36,840 nt of DNA from IMG/VR virus record IMGVR_UViG_3300044637_000866, positions 1-36,840 of that record, one strand, 5' to 3'. A program made the translations under genes and the position numbers. The DNA comes from a virus. This document shows, piece by piece, positions 1 to 7,410 of the stretch. Within the stretch, counting starts at the first letter, position 1. Every line of letters starts with the position of its first letter. The notes under the pieces are model-generated. The model ran no database searches, was not told where the DNA came from, and saw only the letters and a list, made by a program, of their open reading frames with translations.

Positions 1-284
1 CTCTTGTGGGTACTGTGCATGAAGCACTTTCAAGAAGAGAAAGATGGGATGATCCTGATTATTTGACACGCATGATCTTTTGTGCAATGGTTCCACCAGA
101 TGAGTGGGATTCTAGCAAAGGATTTGGCATTGGAGTTCAATACTATATAGATTCAAATCTACTGATTACCATAGACATACAAGAACGATGGATTACCATA
201 AGCAGTTATGGAAGTGGCGTTGACAATGTAAGAATGGACATTGAAGACTTTGTATCTAATTTTTATAACAGTGCACAATTTTAG
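1..284 (+). CDS. Hypothetical protein, 5'-truncated by window edge
   Basis: The frame is open from the first in-frame codon (base 3) and ends at TAG 282-284. A GTG at 6-8 could start a 92-residue protein, but no leader is visible, so a gene entering from outside the window is more likely. The visible part has no motif that I recognise. It is a soluble alpha/beta-looking sequence with a GFGIGVQYYIDSNLLITIDI beta-rich core and an acidic C-terminal helix (MDIEDFVSNF). It is followed by a 94-base non-coding gap that probably holds the promoter of the next gene. Function unknown. Confidence 0.6.
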   Translation, partial: LVGTVHEALSRRERWDDPDYLTRMIFCAMVPPDEWDSSKGFGIGVQYYIDSNLLITIDIQERWITISSYGSGVDNVRMDIEDFVSNFYNSAQF

Positions 285-317
285 TTAGCTATATAGTACA
301 AAATCTTTTATATTTAT

Positions 318-325
318 TAAATTTG
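318..325 (+). promoter_or_regulatory. Candidate Bacteroidota -7 element (TAAATTTG)
   Basis: The 285-378 gap contains TAAATTTG, an exact match to the Bacteroidota -7 consensus TAnnTTTG, 53 bases upstream of the ATG at 379. No TTTG is seen at the expected -33 spacing, so this is only half a promoter. The phage may also use its own polymerase with different signals. The motif is simple and AT-rich, so chance occurrence is quite possible. Confidence 0.25.
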
Positions 326-378
326 TGACAAGCTTAAGTCAGTTATTTTCATAACTTAGTTCTATAATTTTTGCTAAT

Positions 379-678
379 ATGTTATACCAGCTTCCAAATG
401 GTAAATGTATTGAGCTGAAAGTAGAACAATATGCAGGAATGTCTGATATAGAATGGAACAGAATGCTAAAGGAATTAGAAGCTGCCAATTGGGGCGAAGA
501 AGTAAATGATCCTTTTGCAATCAGTGTTTTATATTATGGTCCATCAAAAAACAACAGAGATGATGATGAAGATGATGATTATTACATAGTAGAAAACGAG
601 CCAGATCTAACAGATATAAGTGACATAGACAAACTAACTGACAGTGATTTCATTGACATTGACAATATAGAAATCTAA
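379..678 (+). CDS. Small acidic hypothetical protein
   Basis: A 99-residue protein. The N-terminal part (MLYQLPNGKCIELKVEQYAGMSD) reads like a short beta-hairpin plus helix. The C-terminal half is strongly acidic: a DDDEDDDYY run near residues 61-69, then repeated Asp/Ile segments up to DIDNIEI. It is the first complete gene of the early + strand block, 19 bases before an HNH-type gene. Acidic phage early proteins sometimes mimic DNA or bind basic host proteins, but nothing here proves that. Function unknown; the start is the only good ATG and follows an A/T-rich leader. Confidence 0.7.
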   Translation: MLYQLPNGKCIELKVEQYAGMSDIEWNRMLKELEAANWGEEVNDPFAISVLYYGPSKNNRDDDEDDDYYIVENEPDLTDISDIDKLTDSDFIDIDNIEI

Positions 679-697
679 GCTTGCTAGAGAAAAATAT

Positions 698-1114
698 ATG
701 CAAGTAAAATTAAAAAAATGCGCTAGTTGTAATCTTGATAAGGTTATATGGAAGAACTATGAAGGAAAAAAATACTGCAAAGACTGCTGGTATTCTGACC
801 AAACAGTAAAAACTCCTTCAAGCAAGCGCCCAATCAAACCAAAATCTGACAAAAAAGACATTCTTGATGTGTTATACAGCAAGATGCGAAAAGAGTTCTT
901 AAGTGAACCTGAAAATGCTACGTGTAGAGCAAAATTGCCAGGATGCATGGGTCAGTTTAAGGAAAACCTAACTGTGCACCATACTAAAGGTAGAGGGTTA
1001 TATTATCTTGATAAGAAAACTTGGATACCTTTGTGCTTATCTTGCCATGAGTGGGTAGAAACTCATCCAAAGGAAGCAAGAGAAATGAATTTATCACAAT
1101 CTAAATTAACGTGA
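698..1114 (+). CDS. Zinc-ribbon / HNH endonuclease-like protein
   Basis: A 138-residue protein with two cysteine-rich parts. Residues 8-30 carry CxxC (CASC) and a second CxxC (CKDC), a small zinc ribbon. The C-terminal half has a Cys pair around GCMG, a VHHTKGRG segment with paired histidines near residue 92, and CLSCHEW followed by a His about six residues on. This is the Cys/His layout of an HNH (beta-beta-alpha metal) nuclease of the NinG or homing-endonuclease kind. A role in recombination-intermediate processing would fit the neighbouring helicase and NinB-like genes. A homing endonuclease is the alternative. The gene ends in TGA one base before the next ATG, so translation is probably coupled. 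Confidence 0.7.
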   Translation: MQVKLKKCASCNLDKVIWKNYEGKKYCKDCWYSDQTVKTPSSKRPIKPKSDKKDILDVLYSKMRKEFLSEPENATCRAKLPGCMGQFKENLTVHHTKGRGLYYLDKKTWIPLCLSCHEWVETHPKEAREMNLSQSKLT

Positions 1115-1115
1115 A

Positions 1116-1415
1116 ATGAAAAAGTTTATTGGCTATTTTATTATTGGTGCATCAACAAAGAAAGATGCGTATAATGAAAAAGGATTATTGTTATGGTCTA
1201 CTAAAAAACCTAATGCAATAGTCAGATTATTTAACAGAGTACTTCTAAACATTAGATGGGTAGACAAAGTGAAAGCTCTTGAAGAAAAAGGAATCAGAGA
1301 AAACAATGAGAACAATACCCAAATGTATAAAGTAACTCCAAAAAGAGACAACAAATATGAAAAACCGCATTATAATCCAAGAAGAAGCCCTAAAAGCAAT
1401 AGAGGGGAAGCGTAA
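1116..1415 (+). CDS. Hypothetical basic protein overlapping the helicase gene
   Basis: A 99-residue, Lys/Arg/Asn-rich protein. The N-terminus (MKKFIGYFIIGASTKKDAY) is hydrophobic enough to suggest a buried beta-strand and is too short for a clear membrane segment. A basic, probably disordered tail follows (KPHYNPRRSPKSNRGEA). It starts one base after the preceding stop. Its last 59 bases overlap the start of the helicase gene in another frame, which is long for this genome. Position and reading continuity support a real gene, but I recognise no family. Confidence 0.6.
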   Translation: MKKFIGYFIIGASTKKDAYNEKGLLLWSTKKPNAIVRLFNRVLLNIRWVDKVKALEEKGIRENNENNTQMYKVTPKRDNKYEKPHYNPRRSPKSNRGEA

Positions 1416-2463
1416 AGCAGGTTTAGGAATTTCAATGGGTGTTGGAAAAACACTAATAGGTTTAAAATATTTAGACAGTTTGCATATATCATGCATGTTC
1501 AAAAAATATTTGATTGTTGCTCCCAAAGTGAGCATATATAACAGTTGGAAAGATGAATGTGTCAAGCATGGTTATGCTCATTTGCTACCTCATCTTGAGT
1601 TTACAACATACAGATCTCTTGAAAAAGCAAGTAAAGATTATGATGTTGTAATACTTGATGAGTGTCACAGTCTTAAGTTTAGCCATGACTTTTGGTTAGC
1701 AACTTTTTCTGGAAAAATATTAGGTCTTACTGGTACACCACCACGTTATAAAACTTCTGAAAAAGGTCGTTTGGTAGATTTATACTGTCCAATACAGTAT
1801 ACTTACATCATGGACAGTGCTGTTGATGATGAAATCCTAAATGATTACAAGATAGTAGTTCATGTTTTACCTCTTAGTTCTGAAAGAAATCTACCAGTCA
1901 AAAAAAAGGATGGTACATATTTCATGAATAGTGAGCAGAAAGCATACGCATATTGGTCAGATCAACTTAGAAAGATGATGTCTCCTAAAGAATTGCAAAT
2001 AAAACGCATCATGCGTATGAAAGCATTAATGGGATTTCCTACTAAAGAAAAGTATGCAAAACAACTATTGGATATGATTCATGACAAGTGTATTGTATTC
2101 TGTAATACAACAGAACAAGCAGATTGGATATGTGAACACAGTTATCATAGTAAGAATCCTGATAGTGTGGAAAATCTTGATAGTTTTAAAGATGGTAACA
2201 TTACAAAACTATCTTGTGTACAACAACTCAATGAGGGTGTAAACATTCCAAACTTAAAAGCTGGTATCATTTTGCATTCTTACAGCAATGAACGTCAAAG
2301 TAGTCAGCGTATAGGACGTCTACTTAGATTGAATCCAAAAGACAAATCTACTATTCATATTCTTGCATACAAGGATACAGTAGATATGGACTGGGTTGCT
2401 GAAGCATTAAAAGATATAGATTCTGAAAAGATTGTCTATACAGAGTCTATTTTCAATGCATGA
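1357..2463 (+). CDS. SNF2/DEAD-like superfamily 2 DNA helicase
   Basis: A 368-residue, compact two-domain SF2 ATPase. Visible motifs: a Q-motif-like QEEALKAI (residues 8-15), Walker A in SMGVGKT (26-32), motif II DECH (101-104), motif III LTGTPP (124-129), and a C-terminal motif VI in QRIGRLLRL with arginine fingers. This order matches SNF2-type helicases found in the replication cluster of crAss-like phages. At this length it is near the minimal ATPase core, with no accessory domain. Likely role: DNA translocation or remodelling at replication or recombination intermediates. The ATG at 1357 is retained because the Q-motif begins only eight residues later, even though it lies inside the preceding gene. 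Confidence 0.88.
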   Translation: MKNRIIIQEEALKAIEGKRKAGLGISMGVGKTLIGLKYLDSLHISCMFKKYLIVAPKVSIYNSWKDECVKHGYAHLLPHLEFTTYRSLEKASKDYDVVILDECHSLKFSHDFWLATFSGKILGLTGTPPRYKTSEKGRLVDLYCPIQYTYIMDSAVDDEILNDYKIVVHVLPLSSERNLPVKKKDGTYFMNSEQKAYAYWSDQLRKMMSPKELQIKRIMRMKALMGFPTKEKYAKQLLDMIHDKCIVFCNTTEQADWICEHSYHSKNPDSVENLDSFKDGNITKLSCVQQLNEGVNIPNLKAGIILHSYSNERQSSQRIGRLLRLNPKDKSTIHILAYKDTVDMDWVAEALKDIDSEKIVYTESIFNA

Positions 2464-2515
2464 TATAACCATCATTAACCATTAAAATTGCACTTTATGC
2501 ATAATATAACCATCA
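2463..2515 (+). repeat. 12-bp direct repeat bracketing a palindrome over a start codon
   Basis: ATATAACCATCA occurs at 2463-2474 and again at 2504-2515. Between them, TTATGCATAA (2495-2504) is a perfect 10-bp palindrome that contains the ATG at 2497. It could be an operator or a translational control element for the NinB-like gene, or a short slippage duplication in AT-rich DNA. Confidence 0.4.
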
Positions 2516-2889
2516 AAGTTATAATTAAAGGTACTGAGATAATCCCTGCGTCAAGTGAAGATGCAGGGAAACTCAAGTTATTTAACATGGGTACTAAAAA
2601 AGAGCAAGAGATAGAAGCATATCTTACTGTTCTAGAAAATGACAATAAAACAGCAGGTCAACTTGCTAAAGCACATGCGTTGATAAGAGAGATTGCAAAT
2701 TCTACAGGACATACTCTTGAGGAGATAAAACTTATCATAAAAGAAAGAGCAGGGCTGTATAACCCTGCTACAATTGGTTCTACCTCATCAGCTTTTAAAA
2801 GTTTTGCAGATTGTAATAAACAAGATATGTCAAAAGTGATAGAAGAATGTATATCATTAGGTCATGATCTGGGAATTTATCTTTATTGA
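2497..2889 (+). CDS. NinB-like recombination protein
   Basis: A 130-residue protein from ATG 2497. An in-frame TTG at 2488 would add three residues but is a poor choice. The C-terminal half has the lambda NinB-like order: a helix with AHALIREIANSTGHTLEEIK, then KERAGLY, a short ST-rich segment, and KSFADCNKQDMSKVIEECIS ending in a GHDLGIYLY tail. NinB-type proteins bind single-stranded DNA and stand in for RecFOR-type mediators in phage recombination. Its place beside the helicase, HNH and Sak4-like genes agrees. The last 7 bases overlap the 3' end of the opposite-strand gene. The assignment rests on pattern recognition, not alignment. Confidence 0.7.
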   Translation: MHNITIKVIIKGTEIIPASSEDAGKLKLFNMGTKKEQEIEAYLTVLENDNKTAGQLAKAHALIREIANSTGHTLEEIKLIIKERAGLYNPATIGSTSSAFKSFADCNKQDMSKVIEECISLGHDLGIYLY

Positions 2890-3290
2890 CCTGATTCTTT
2901 TTGTTTCTTTTGTGCATCTTCACGTTCTTTTGCATCCTCTTTAGCCAATCGCTCTTCTGCGTTAGCCATTGCTTCACGTAATTCTGCAATTGTTATTTTT
3001 TCAATAAAGTTACCTTCATGAGCATTTTTTTCAAATTCTCTACAAAGAATCAAAAGAGTTTCATATTGAAAAATCCATGGTTCAGTAATATTGCGCGATG
3101 CAATTGCTTTATGAGAATCTTGAACTTCTTGTACAGATTTACCTTCAATCAAAAATGCAATAACATTTTGGATTCTTTTATAGTACCCTGTACTCATTTT
3201 GACAGACACAATTGCGTCTTCTTTGATGACATCAATTAATTCGCTGTCTTTACCTGATGGGATAAATGATTTTACTATTTCTTCTGACAT
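2883..3290 (-). CDS. Opposite-strand hypothetical protein, coiled-coil C-terminus
   Basis: A 135-residue protein. It is the only - strand gene inside the early + strand block. The N-terminal two thirds (FIPSGKDSELIDVIKEDAIV...) look globular and helical. The last 35 residues are a charged helix rich in Ala, Glu and Lys (AELREAMANAEERLAKEDAK), probably coiled coil. It overlaps the NinB-like gene tail to tail by 7 bases and lies head to head with the uracil-DNA glycosylase gene across only 26 bases. The opposite orientation suggests expression at another time, most likely with the late genes, which also lie on this strand. Function not recognised. The stop is TAA, as in all other - strand genes here. 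Confidence 0.75.
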   Translation of the reverse strand: MSEEIVKSFIPSGKDSELIDVIKEDAIVSVKMSTGYYKRIQNVIAFLIEGKSVQEVQDSHKAIASRNITEPWIFQYETLLILCREFEKNAHEGNFIEKITIAELREAMANAEERLAKEDAKEREDAQKKQKESGQ

Positions 3291-3316
3291 AATGTTTTGT
3301 TTTAATTACCAAATTT

Positions 3317-4081
3317 ATGAAAAATTTTACACCTGGTCAAATTAAACTTGATCCAAAAGAAATTGCTGACAAAATGCATAGTATGCTAAAGTCATATGAC
3401 ACTGACAAAAACAATGGATGGAACAATCTATTGAAAGGATTCTTGGTATCTGAAGATTTTGTGACAATAATCAAGACTCTTGAAGATCTTGTAAATGATG
3501 AGAAAAGATTTACTCCACCACTTAAGATGGTATTTAGATCTTTCTCTGAATGTCCTTTTGACAAATTAAAAGTAATTGTGGTTGGTCAAGATCCATATCC
3601 ACAACTTGGAGTTGCTGATGGTATTGCATTTAGTTGTGGTAATACAGGAAAGAAAGAAGCGTCACTTAGATACATACATGGTGCTATTGCACGAACAGTG
3701 TATGACAATAGTGATCCAAAAGAATTGAATCCTGATTTAGCAGAATGGAGTAGACAAGGCATCTTAATGTTAAATACCTCATTGACTACAGAGGTTGGAA
3801 AGATAGGTAAGCATTTTGCTATATGGGATCCTTTTGTAAAGTATCTGATAGATATGCTAAATTCTTACTCTGTAAACGCTAAAAAACCGATTATATGGGT
3901 TCTACTTGGCAAAAAAGCGCAAGAATTAGAAGAGTTACTTGATGATTCTCAAATTGTTCTTAAAGCAAGTCATCCTGCTTCAGCGGCATATGCACGCGAA
4001 AAACAATGGGATTGCAATGATGTGTTTAACAAGGTAAACACTGAGTTAGAAGCATTAGGTTCTACCAAAATTTTATGGTAG
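3317..4081 (+). CDS. ung: Uracil-DNA glycosylase, family 1
   Basis: A 254-residue protein that removes uracil from DNA in base excision repair. Motif 1 reads GQDPYP (residues 90-95), with the catalytic Asp at about 92. It is followed by GVADGIAFS, where F106 would stack on the base. GILMLNTSLT (148-157) supplies the specificity Asn at about 153. SHPASAAY (218-225) carries the catalytic His at about 219. Differences from canonical Ung: PYH is PYP, and the HPSPLS minor-groove loop is HPASAAY. The length is close to the usual 220-230 plus an N-terminal extension. UDG is a common member of crAss-like replication clusters. Ends in TAG. A role in keeping uracil out of phage DNA is inferred. Confidence 0.93.
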   Translation: MKNFTPGQIKLDPKEIADKMHSMLKSYDTDKNNGWNNLLKGFLVSEDFVTIIKTLEDLVNDEKRFTPPLKMVFRSFSECPFDKLKVIVVGQDPYPQLGVADGIAFSCGNTGKKEASLRYIHGAIARTVYDNSDPKELNPDLAEWSRQGILMLNTSLTTEVGKIGKHFAIWDPFVKYLIDMLNSYSVNAKKPIIWVLLGKKAQELEELLDDSQIVLKASHPASAAYAREKQWDCNDVFNKVNTELEALGSTKILW

Positions 4082-4097
4082 TTTGATATTTTTTTAG

Positions 4098-4105
4098 TAT
4101 ATTTG
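4098..4105 (+). promoter_or_regulatory. Candidate -7 promoter element (TATATTTG) before the DnaB-type helicase gene
   Basis: The 43-base gap after ung contains TATATTTG, an exact TAnnTTTG match ending 19 bases before the ATG at 4125. A TTTG at 4082-4085 lies upstream, but only 12 bases away rather than the usual 19-21. The gap is one of the few between early genes, so a promoter here is plausible. Confidence 0.35.
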
Positions 4106-4124
4106 TTTATCAAAAAATTACTTT

Positions 4125-5144
4125 ATGCAGAATAATTCAGAGACTGTCAGAACAGTATCTCATGCGCCAGCTTCGTACCAAAAACCATGGCGTAAATACA
4201 GTGAGATACTTGAAGAAAGCCTTGAATATGTAGCAAAACGTGCAAGAAAAGAGATTAAATCTCTTAAAACTTCATGGGATGGTTTCAATAGCATTGGTCT
4301 CAATGGTATTGAGTGGCAATCTCTATATGTTTTAGCTGCACGACCAGGTGTTGGTAAAACACTTGTAGCAGCAACATTGACAAGGTCTTTACAAGAAAAC
4401 AACAAAGACCAAGATTTTATGGTTTTGCATTTTCAATTTGAAATGCTTGGTAGAAACATGGGTGTACGCGAGTTATCTGCCTCTAACAATTTAGACATAC
4501 GATACTTACAATCTGCACAAGATGATGGCATGCCACCATTATCTAAAGCTGATTATGAGAAATTGAGTATCTATGTTGGCAAACAAAAAGGACGCAATGA
4601 ATTTGTTATAGACAGATCCATGACTGTTGGAGACATGGCTAATGCTATAAAGATGTTCTATGCAGAATATAAAAAACCGTTTGTGGTTACGCTGGACCAC
4701 ACACTTCTGGTTCGCCAGTCAGCTTCAGACACCAGCAAACAAGTTACATTACAGAATCTTGCCACAATGCTGACTGAGATGAAGAATAAACTTCCTGTTA
4801 CGTTTATTATTCTTACTCAGTTAAACAGAGAGATTGACAATGCTGAAAGACAAAAGCCAGGTAAGTTGGAGAATTATCCAACAGAAGCAGATGTCTTTGG
4901 AAGCGATTATCTCTTACAATGCGCGGACGTAATGATTGCTTACAACAGGCCAGCCAAGTATAACATAAGTAGGTATGGCCCTCAAAAGTATATCATCACT
5001 CCTAGTGACAAATATTTACTTGCGATGCATGTTCTCAAAAATAGATTTGGAGAGACTAGCATTCAATGGTATAAGGCAGATTATGCAAAAATGGAAGTTG
5101 TTGAGGCGTTGGAACCTGATAAGGAACCTCACAGCAAAAAGTAA
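4125..5144 (+). CDS. DnaB-like replicative DNA helicase (SF4)
   Basis: A 339-residue RecA-fold hexameric helicase. Walker A lies in ARPGVGKT (72-79). The DnaB-type glutamate region is in HFQFEMLGR (102-110). Walker B is VVTLDH (187-192), and a polar motif TQLNREIDN follows at 231-239. The length corresponds to the C-terminal ATPase domain with only about 60 residues before it, so the DnaB N-terminal primase-interacting domain is missing or minimal. It would unwind the fork 5'-3' and work with the primase at 7411-8415. The C-terminal arginine-finger region is not obvious by eye. Confidence 0.9.
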   Translation: MQNNSETVRTVSHAPASYQKPWRKYSEILEESLEYVAKRARKEIKSLKTSWDGFNSIGLNGIEWQSLYVLAARPGVGKTLVAATLTRSLQENNKDQDFMVLHFQFEMLGRNMGVRELSASNNLDIRYLQSAQDDGMPPLSKADYEKLSIYVGKQKGRNEFVIDRSMTVGDMANAIKMFYAEYKKPFVVTLDHTLLVRQSASDTSKQVTLQNLATMLTEMKNKLPVTFIILTQLNREIDNAERQKPGKLENYPTEADVFGSDYLLQCADVMIAYNRPAKYNISRYGPQKYIITPSDKYLLAMHVLKNRFGETSIQWYKADYAKMEVVEALEPDKEPHSKK

Positions 5145-5166
5145 GTAATAATTTAAATTTTAACAA

Positions 5167-5799
5167 ATGAGTAGTACGTTCAAAGCTACAACAGAGCCTG
5201 AAAAGAAAAAGCACATTAAGGAGATTACAAGTGAGTATCTTCCTTTCTGGCAAAATCTTTTCAACCACATGGGTATCTCCAGTCCAAAGTTTGGTGCAAA
5301 ACTCTGTTACATGGGCAAAGAGTTTGGAGATGAAAGAGTAGAGTGTATACGTTTTTGGTCAAGCGAGTTATCTTGCAACCAAGATTTTTACATTGAGTTG
5401 TTTGACTGGGATCAAGATCATTATGATCGTGCTAACAGAAAGTTGTATAGATTGGTTAACAATCCTAATTGGGCACTTAATCCTAAAAAGTATGTAGGCG
5501 TTGAGACATCTTCTGATGGTAAAACATCTACAACTTATGCTATCAGGTTGTCTGATTTAGAACTTGTAAATTCCACATCTGTAAAAGCAGCTTATGCTGA
5601 TGTAGTAACCATTGAAGAAGAACCATCTATTGATGAGTTATTTGGTGGTATGTATTCTGAAAAAGAAGATAGCCATTACAGTGCTATGACTATGCGTGAT
5701 CATTATTGCATTCAGCATAATGTGCCTATGTCAAACAAAGAGTGGTTAAATGATTTAATTAAAAAAGGAATAGAATGGCAAAAGATCAACCAGAAGTAA
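5167..5799 (+). CDS. Conserved-looking hypothetical protein between helicase and Sak4-like ATPase
   Basis: A 210-residue soluble protein. The N-terminal 150 residues are mixed alpha/beta, with aromatic-rich stretches (FDWDQDHYDRANRKLYRLV). An acidic linker follows (TIEEEPSIDELFGG) and then a C-terminal helix with His residues (MRDHYCIQHNVPMSNKEWL). No nuclease or nucleotide-binding motif is seen. It starts 22 bases after the DnaB-like gene, and its last 25 bases overlap the ATPase gene, so it is co-transcribed and probably translationally coupled with the replication genes. A helicase-loader or recombination-cofactor role is possible, but nothing in the sequence shows it. Confidence 0.75.
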   Translation: MSSTFKATTEPEKKKHIKEITSEYLPFWQNLFNHMGISSPKFGAKLCYMGKEFGDERVECIRFWSSELSCNQDFYIELFDWDQDHYDRANRKLYRLVNNPNWALNPKKYVGVETSSDGKTSTTYAIRLSDLELVNSTSVKAAYADVVTIEEEPSIDELFGGMYSEKEDSHYSAMTMRDHYCIQHNVPMSNKEWLNDLIKKGIEWQKINQK

Positions 5800-6551
5800 A
5801 ATCCACAGGAGGATTTGTGCTTCCAATGCAAAAAGTAAAAGCTGAAACCAAGAGTCCAAAGAATCTTGTAATTTTCAGCAAACCTAAAGTAGGTAAAACT
5901 ACTTTGTTATCTGCATTAGATAACTGTTTGATTCTAGACCTTGAAGATGGTACTGATTACGTAGATGCAATAAAACTAAAAGCAAAGTCTATCGCTGATA
6001 TTGTTACTATTGGTAACATGATCACAGATGCAGGCAAACCTTACAAGTATATTGCACTTGACACAATCACAGCTTTAGAAAGCATGTGTATTCCTTATGC
6101 AGAAGAATTGTATTCTAAAAGTATTATGGGTAAAGAATGGTTTACAAAACATAAAGCTAATTATGGAAACATCTTGAATATGCCCAATGGCGCAGGATAT
6201 CCATGGTTACGTCAAGCTTTTGAGAAAGTTCTTAACTATGTAAAAACTCTAGCCCCCCATGTAATTTTTGTTGGTCACATCAAAGATACATTGTTAGAGA
6301 AAAATGGTGCTGAATTTAACTCTTTAGACTTGGATTTGACAGGTAAACTAAAGCGTATCACAACCTCAAACTCAGATGCTATAGGTTATATCTATAGAAA
6401 AGGCAAAAAGAATATCTTGAGTTTTATGACAACTGACGAAATAGCCTGTGGCGCACGCCCAGAGCACTTGCGAAGTCAAGAAATTGTTATCTCTGAACCA
6501 GGAGAAGATGGCAAGATTATTACACACTGGGATAAAGTTTATATTGATTAA
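5775..6551 (+). CDS. Sak4-like RecA-fold ATPase (single-strand annealing/recombination)
   Basis: A 258-residue P-loop ATPase. Walker A is KPKVGKTT (36-43, catalytic Lys at about 41). A short acidic strand LILDLEDGTDY (52-62) follows, as in phage Sak4/AAA_24 proteins. Walker B is YIALDT (92-97). A sensor strand HVIFVGHIKD lies in the middle of the protein. The C-terminal half has a beta-rich region with RPEHLRSQE. Sak4-type ATPases are short RecA/Rad51 relatives that assist annealing on SSB-coated DNA, and they are typically encoded next to an SSB. The next gene here is an SSB, which supports the call. Confidence 0.87.
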   Translation: MAKDQPEVKSTGGFVLPMQKVKAETKSPKNLVIFSKPKVGKTTLLSALDNCLILDLEDGTDYVDAIKLKAKSIADIVTIGNMITDAGKPYKYIALDTITALESMCIPYAEELYSKSIMGKEWFTKHKANYGNILNMPNGAGYPWLRQAFEKVLNYVKTLAPHVIFVGHIKDTLLEKNGAEFNSLDLDLTGKLKRITTSNSDAIGYIYRKGKKNILSFMTTDEIACGARPEHLRSQEIVISEPGEDGKIITHWDKVYID

Positions 6552-6570
6552 TGTTTAAAAAGTAAAAATT

Positions 6571-7344
6571 ATGTTTAAGTCAAGCGATTTTAAAGAAAGC
6601 AAAGGTGGAAATGGTATCTCTAAGATTATACCTCCAGGTACTCATTATTGTAGAATTGTAGACATCACACTTGATGCTCCTGCATATAATAAAGATGCAT
6701 ATTTTGTTGTTGTTCGTCTAGAAGGAATTGATAGAGGTGATGAGTTTGAAGGGTTAGATATCAATAGAAACAATCCAAGTCAAGGTAAATTCAGAGGTCA
6801 AATTGGTAATGTAAAATCTGGTGACTGGCCTTTTAGTACTTATACCTATGAAGGTAAAGTAATCCAAAGAGATCAGCAAATCTACAACTGGGTTAACAAT
6901 CTTGCAAAACAAATGGGTGTTCTTGCAAAGATGAATGAGAAAGGTGTAGAAGGTGACACAATTGAAGACTATGTAATGGAGGTAAGAAAGTATCTTATTG
7001 ATCCAGAACTATGGGGCTATTTTACTGTTGCAGGTTCTGAGTACTTCAATGAGGGATATACAAATCCAAATTACAGATTGTTCTTTCCAAAAGCACAGCC
7101 ACGTAAAAGTTTGTATCCTTTCTCTGCATTGGAGAATGATGATAGAAAGCCACTTAACTTCATTGAATTTGATGAAGCAGTGCATATCATTGCTGCTAAA
7201 GAAAAGCCAGAAGATAAAGAGCCAATTCAATCATTTGAGCCAACACAATCAGCAACACCATCATCATCATTAGCAGATGATTTTCCTACACCTGCAGAAA
7301 GTGCAGCAAATAGTGATTTAGATTTGCCATTTGGCAATGACTAA
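6571..7344 (+). CDS. ssb: Single-stranded DNA-binding protein
   Basis: A 257-residue protein. The first 200 residues are beta-rich, with an OB-fold-like start (PPGTHYCRIVDITLDAP) and basic/aromatic patches suited to ssDNA binding (FRGQIGNVKSGDWPFSTYTY). Residues from about 210 form a low-complexity Pro/Ser/Gln/Glu linker. The protein ends in DLDLPFGND, which resembles the acidic DDDIPF tip by which SSBs recruit partners, but with three extra residues after the Phe. It directly follows the Sak4-like gene and precedes a strong terminator, so it closes the first early operon. The domain call rests on composition, tail and context. Confidence 0.82.
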   Translation: MFKSSDFKESKGGNGISKIIPPGTHYCRIVDITLDAPAYNKDAYFVVVRLEGIDRGDEFEGLDINRNNPSQGKFRGQIGNVKSGDWPFSTYTYEGKVIQRDQQIYNWVNNLAKQMGVLAKMNEKGVEGDTIEDYVMEVRKYLIDPELWGYFTVAGSEYFNEGYTNPNYRLFFPKAQPRKSLYPFSALENDDRKPLNFIEFDEAVHIIAAKEKPEDKEPIQSFEPTQSATPSSSLADDFPTPAESAANSDLDLPFGND

Positions 7345-7364
7345 TTTATTCATTGTATAAGATT

Positions 7365-7396
7365 AAGGGTGGGTATATGCTCACCCTTTTTCTTTT
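7365..7396 (+). terminator. Rho-independent terminator after ssb
   Basis: AAGGGTG (7365-7371) pairs with CACCCTT (7382-7388) around a 10-base loop, followed by a T-rich run (TTTCTTTTT). It lies 20 bases after the ssb stop and separates the helicase-to-ssb operon from the primase operon. Confidence 0.85.
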
Positions 7397-7398
7397 TA

Positions 7399-7406
7399 TA
7401 GATTTG
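7399..7406 (+). promoter_or_regulatory. Candidate -7 promoter element (TAGATTTG) before the primase gene
   Basis: TAGATTTG matches TAnnTTTG exactly and lies directly after the terminator T-run, four bases before the ATG at 7411. If used, transcription would start at or next to the start codon, giving a leaderless or nearly leaderless mRNA. No -33 TTTG is visible, so this remains a weak prediction. Confidence 0.3.
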
Positions 7407-7410
7407 TATT

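Noticed and set aside
550-582. GATGAT-type repeat as a regulatory or satellite repeat
   Set aside because: It simply encodes the Asp/Glu run of the 99-aa acidic protein.
6998-7273. 91-aa + strand frame ending in a His run inside ssb
   Set aside because: It is the shifted frame of the Pro/Ser/Gln linker of the SSB gene; the His run is a by-product of CATCAT repeats.
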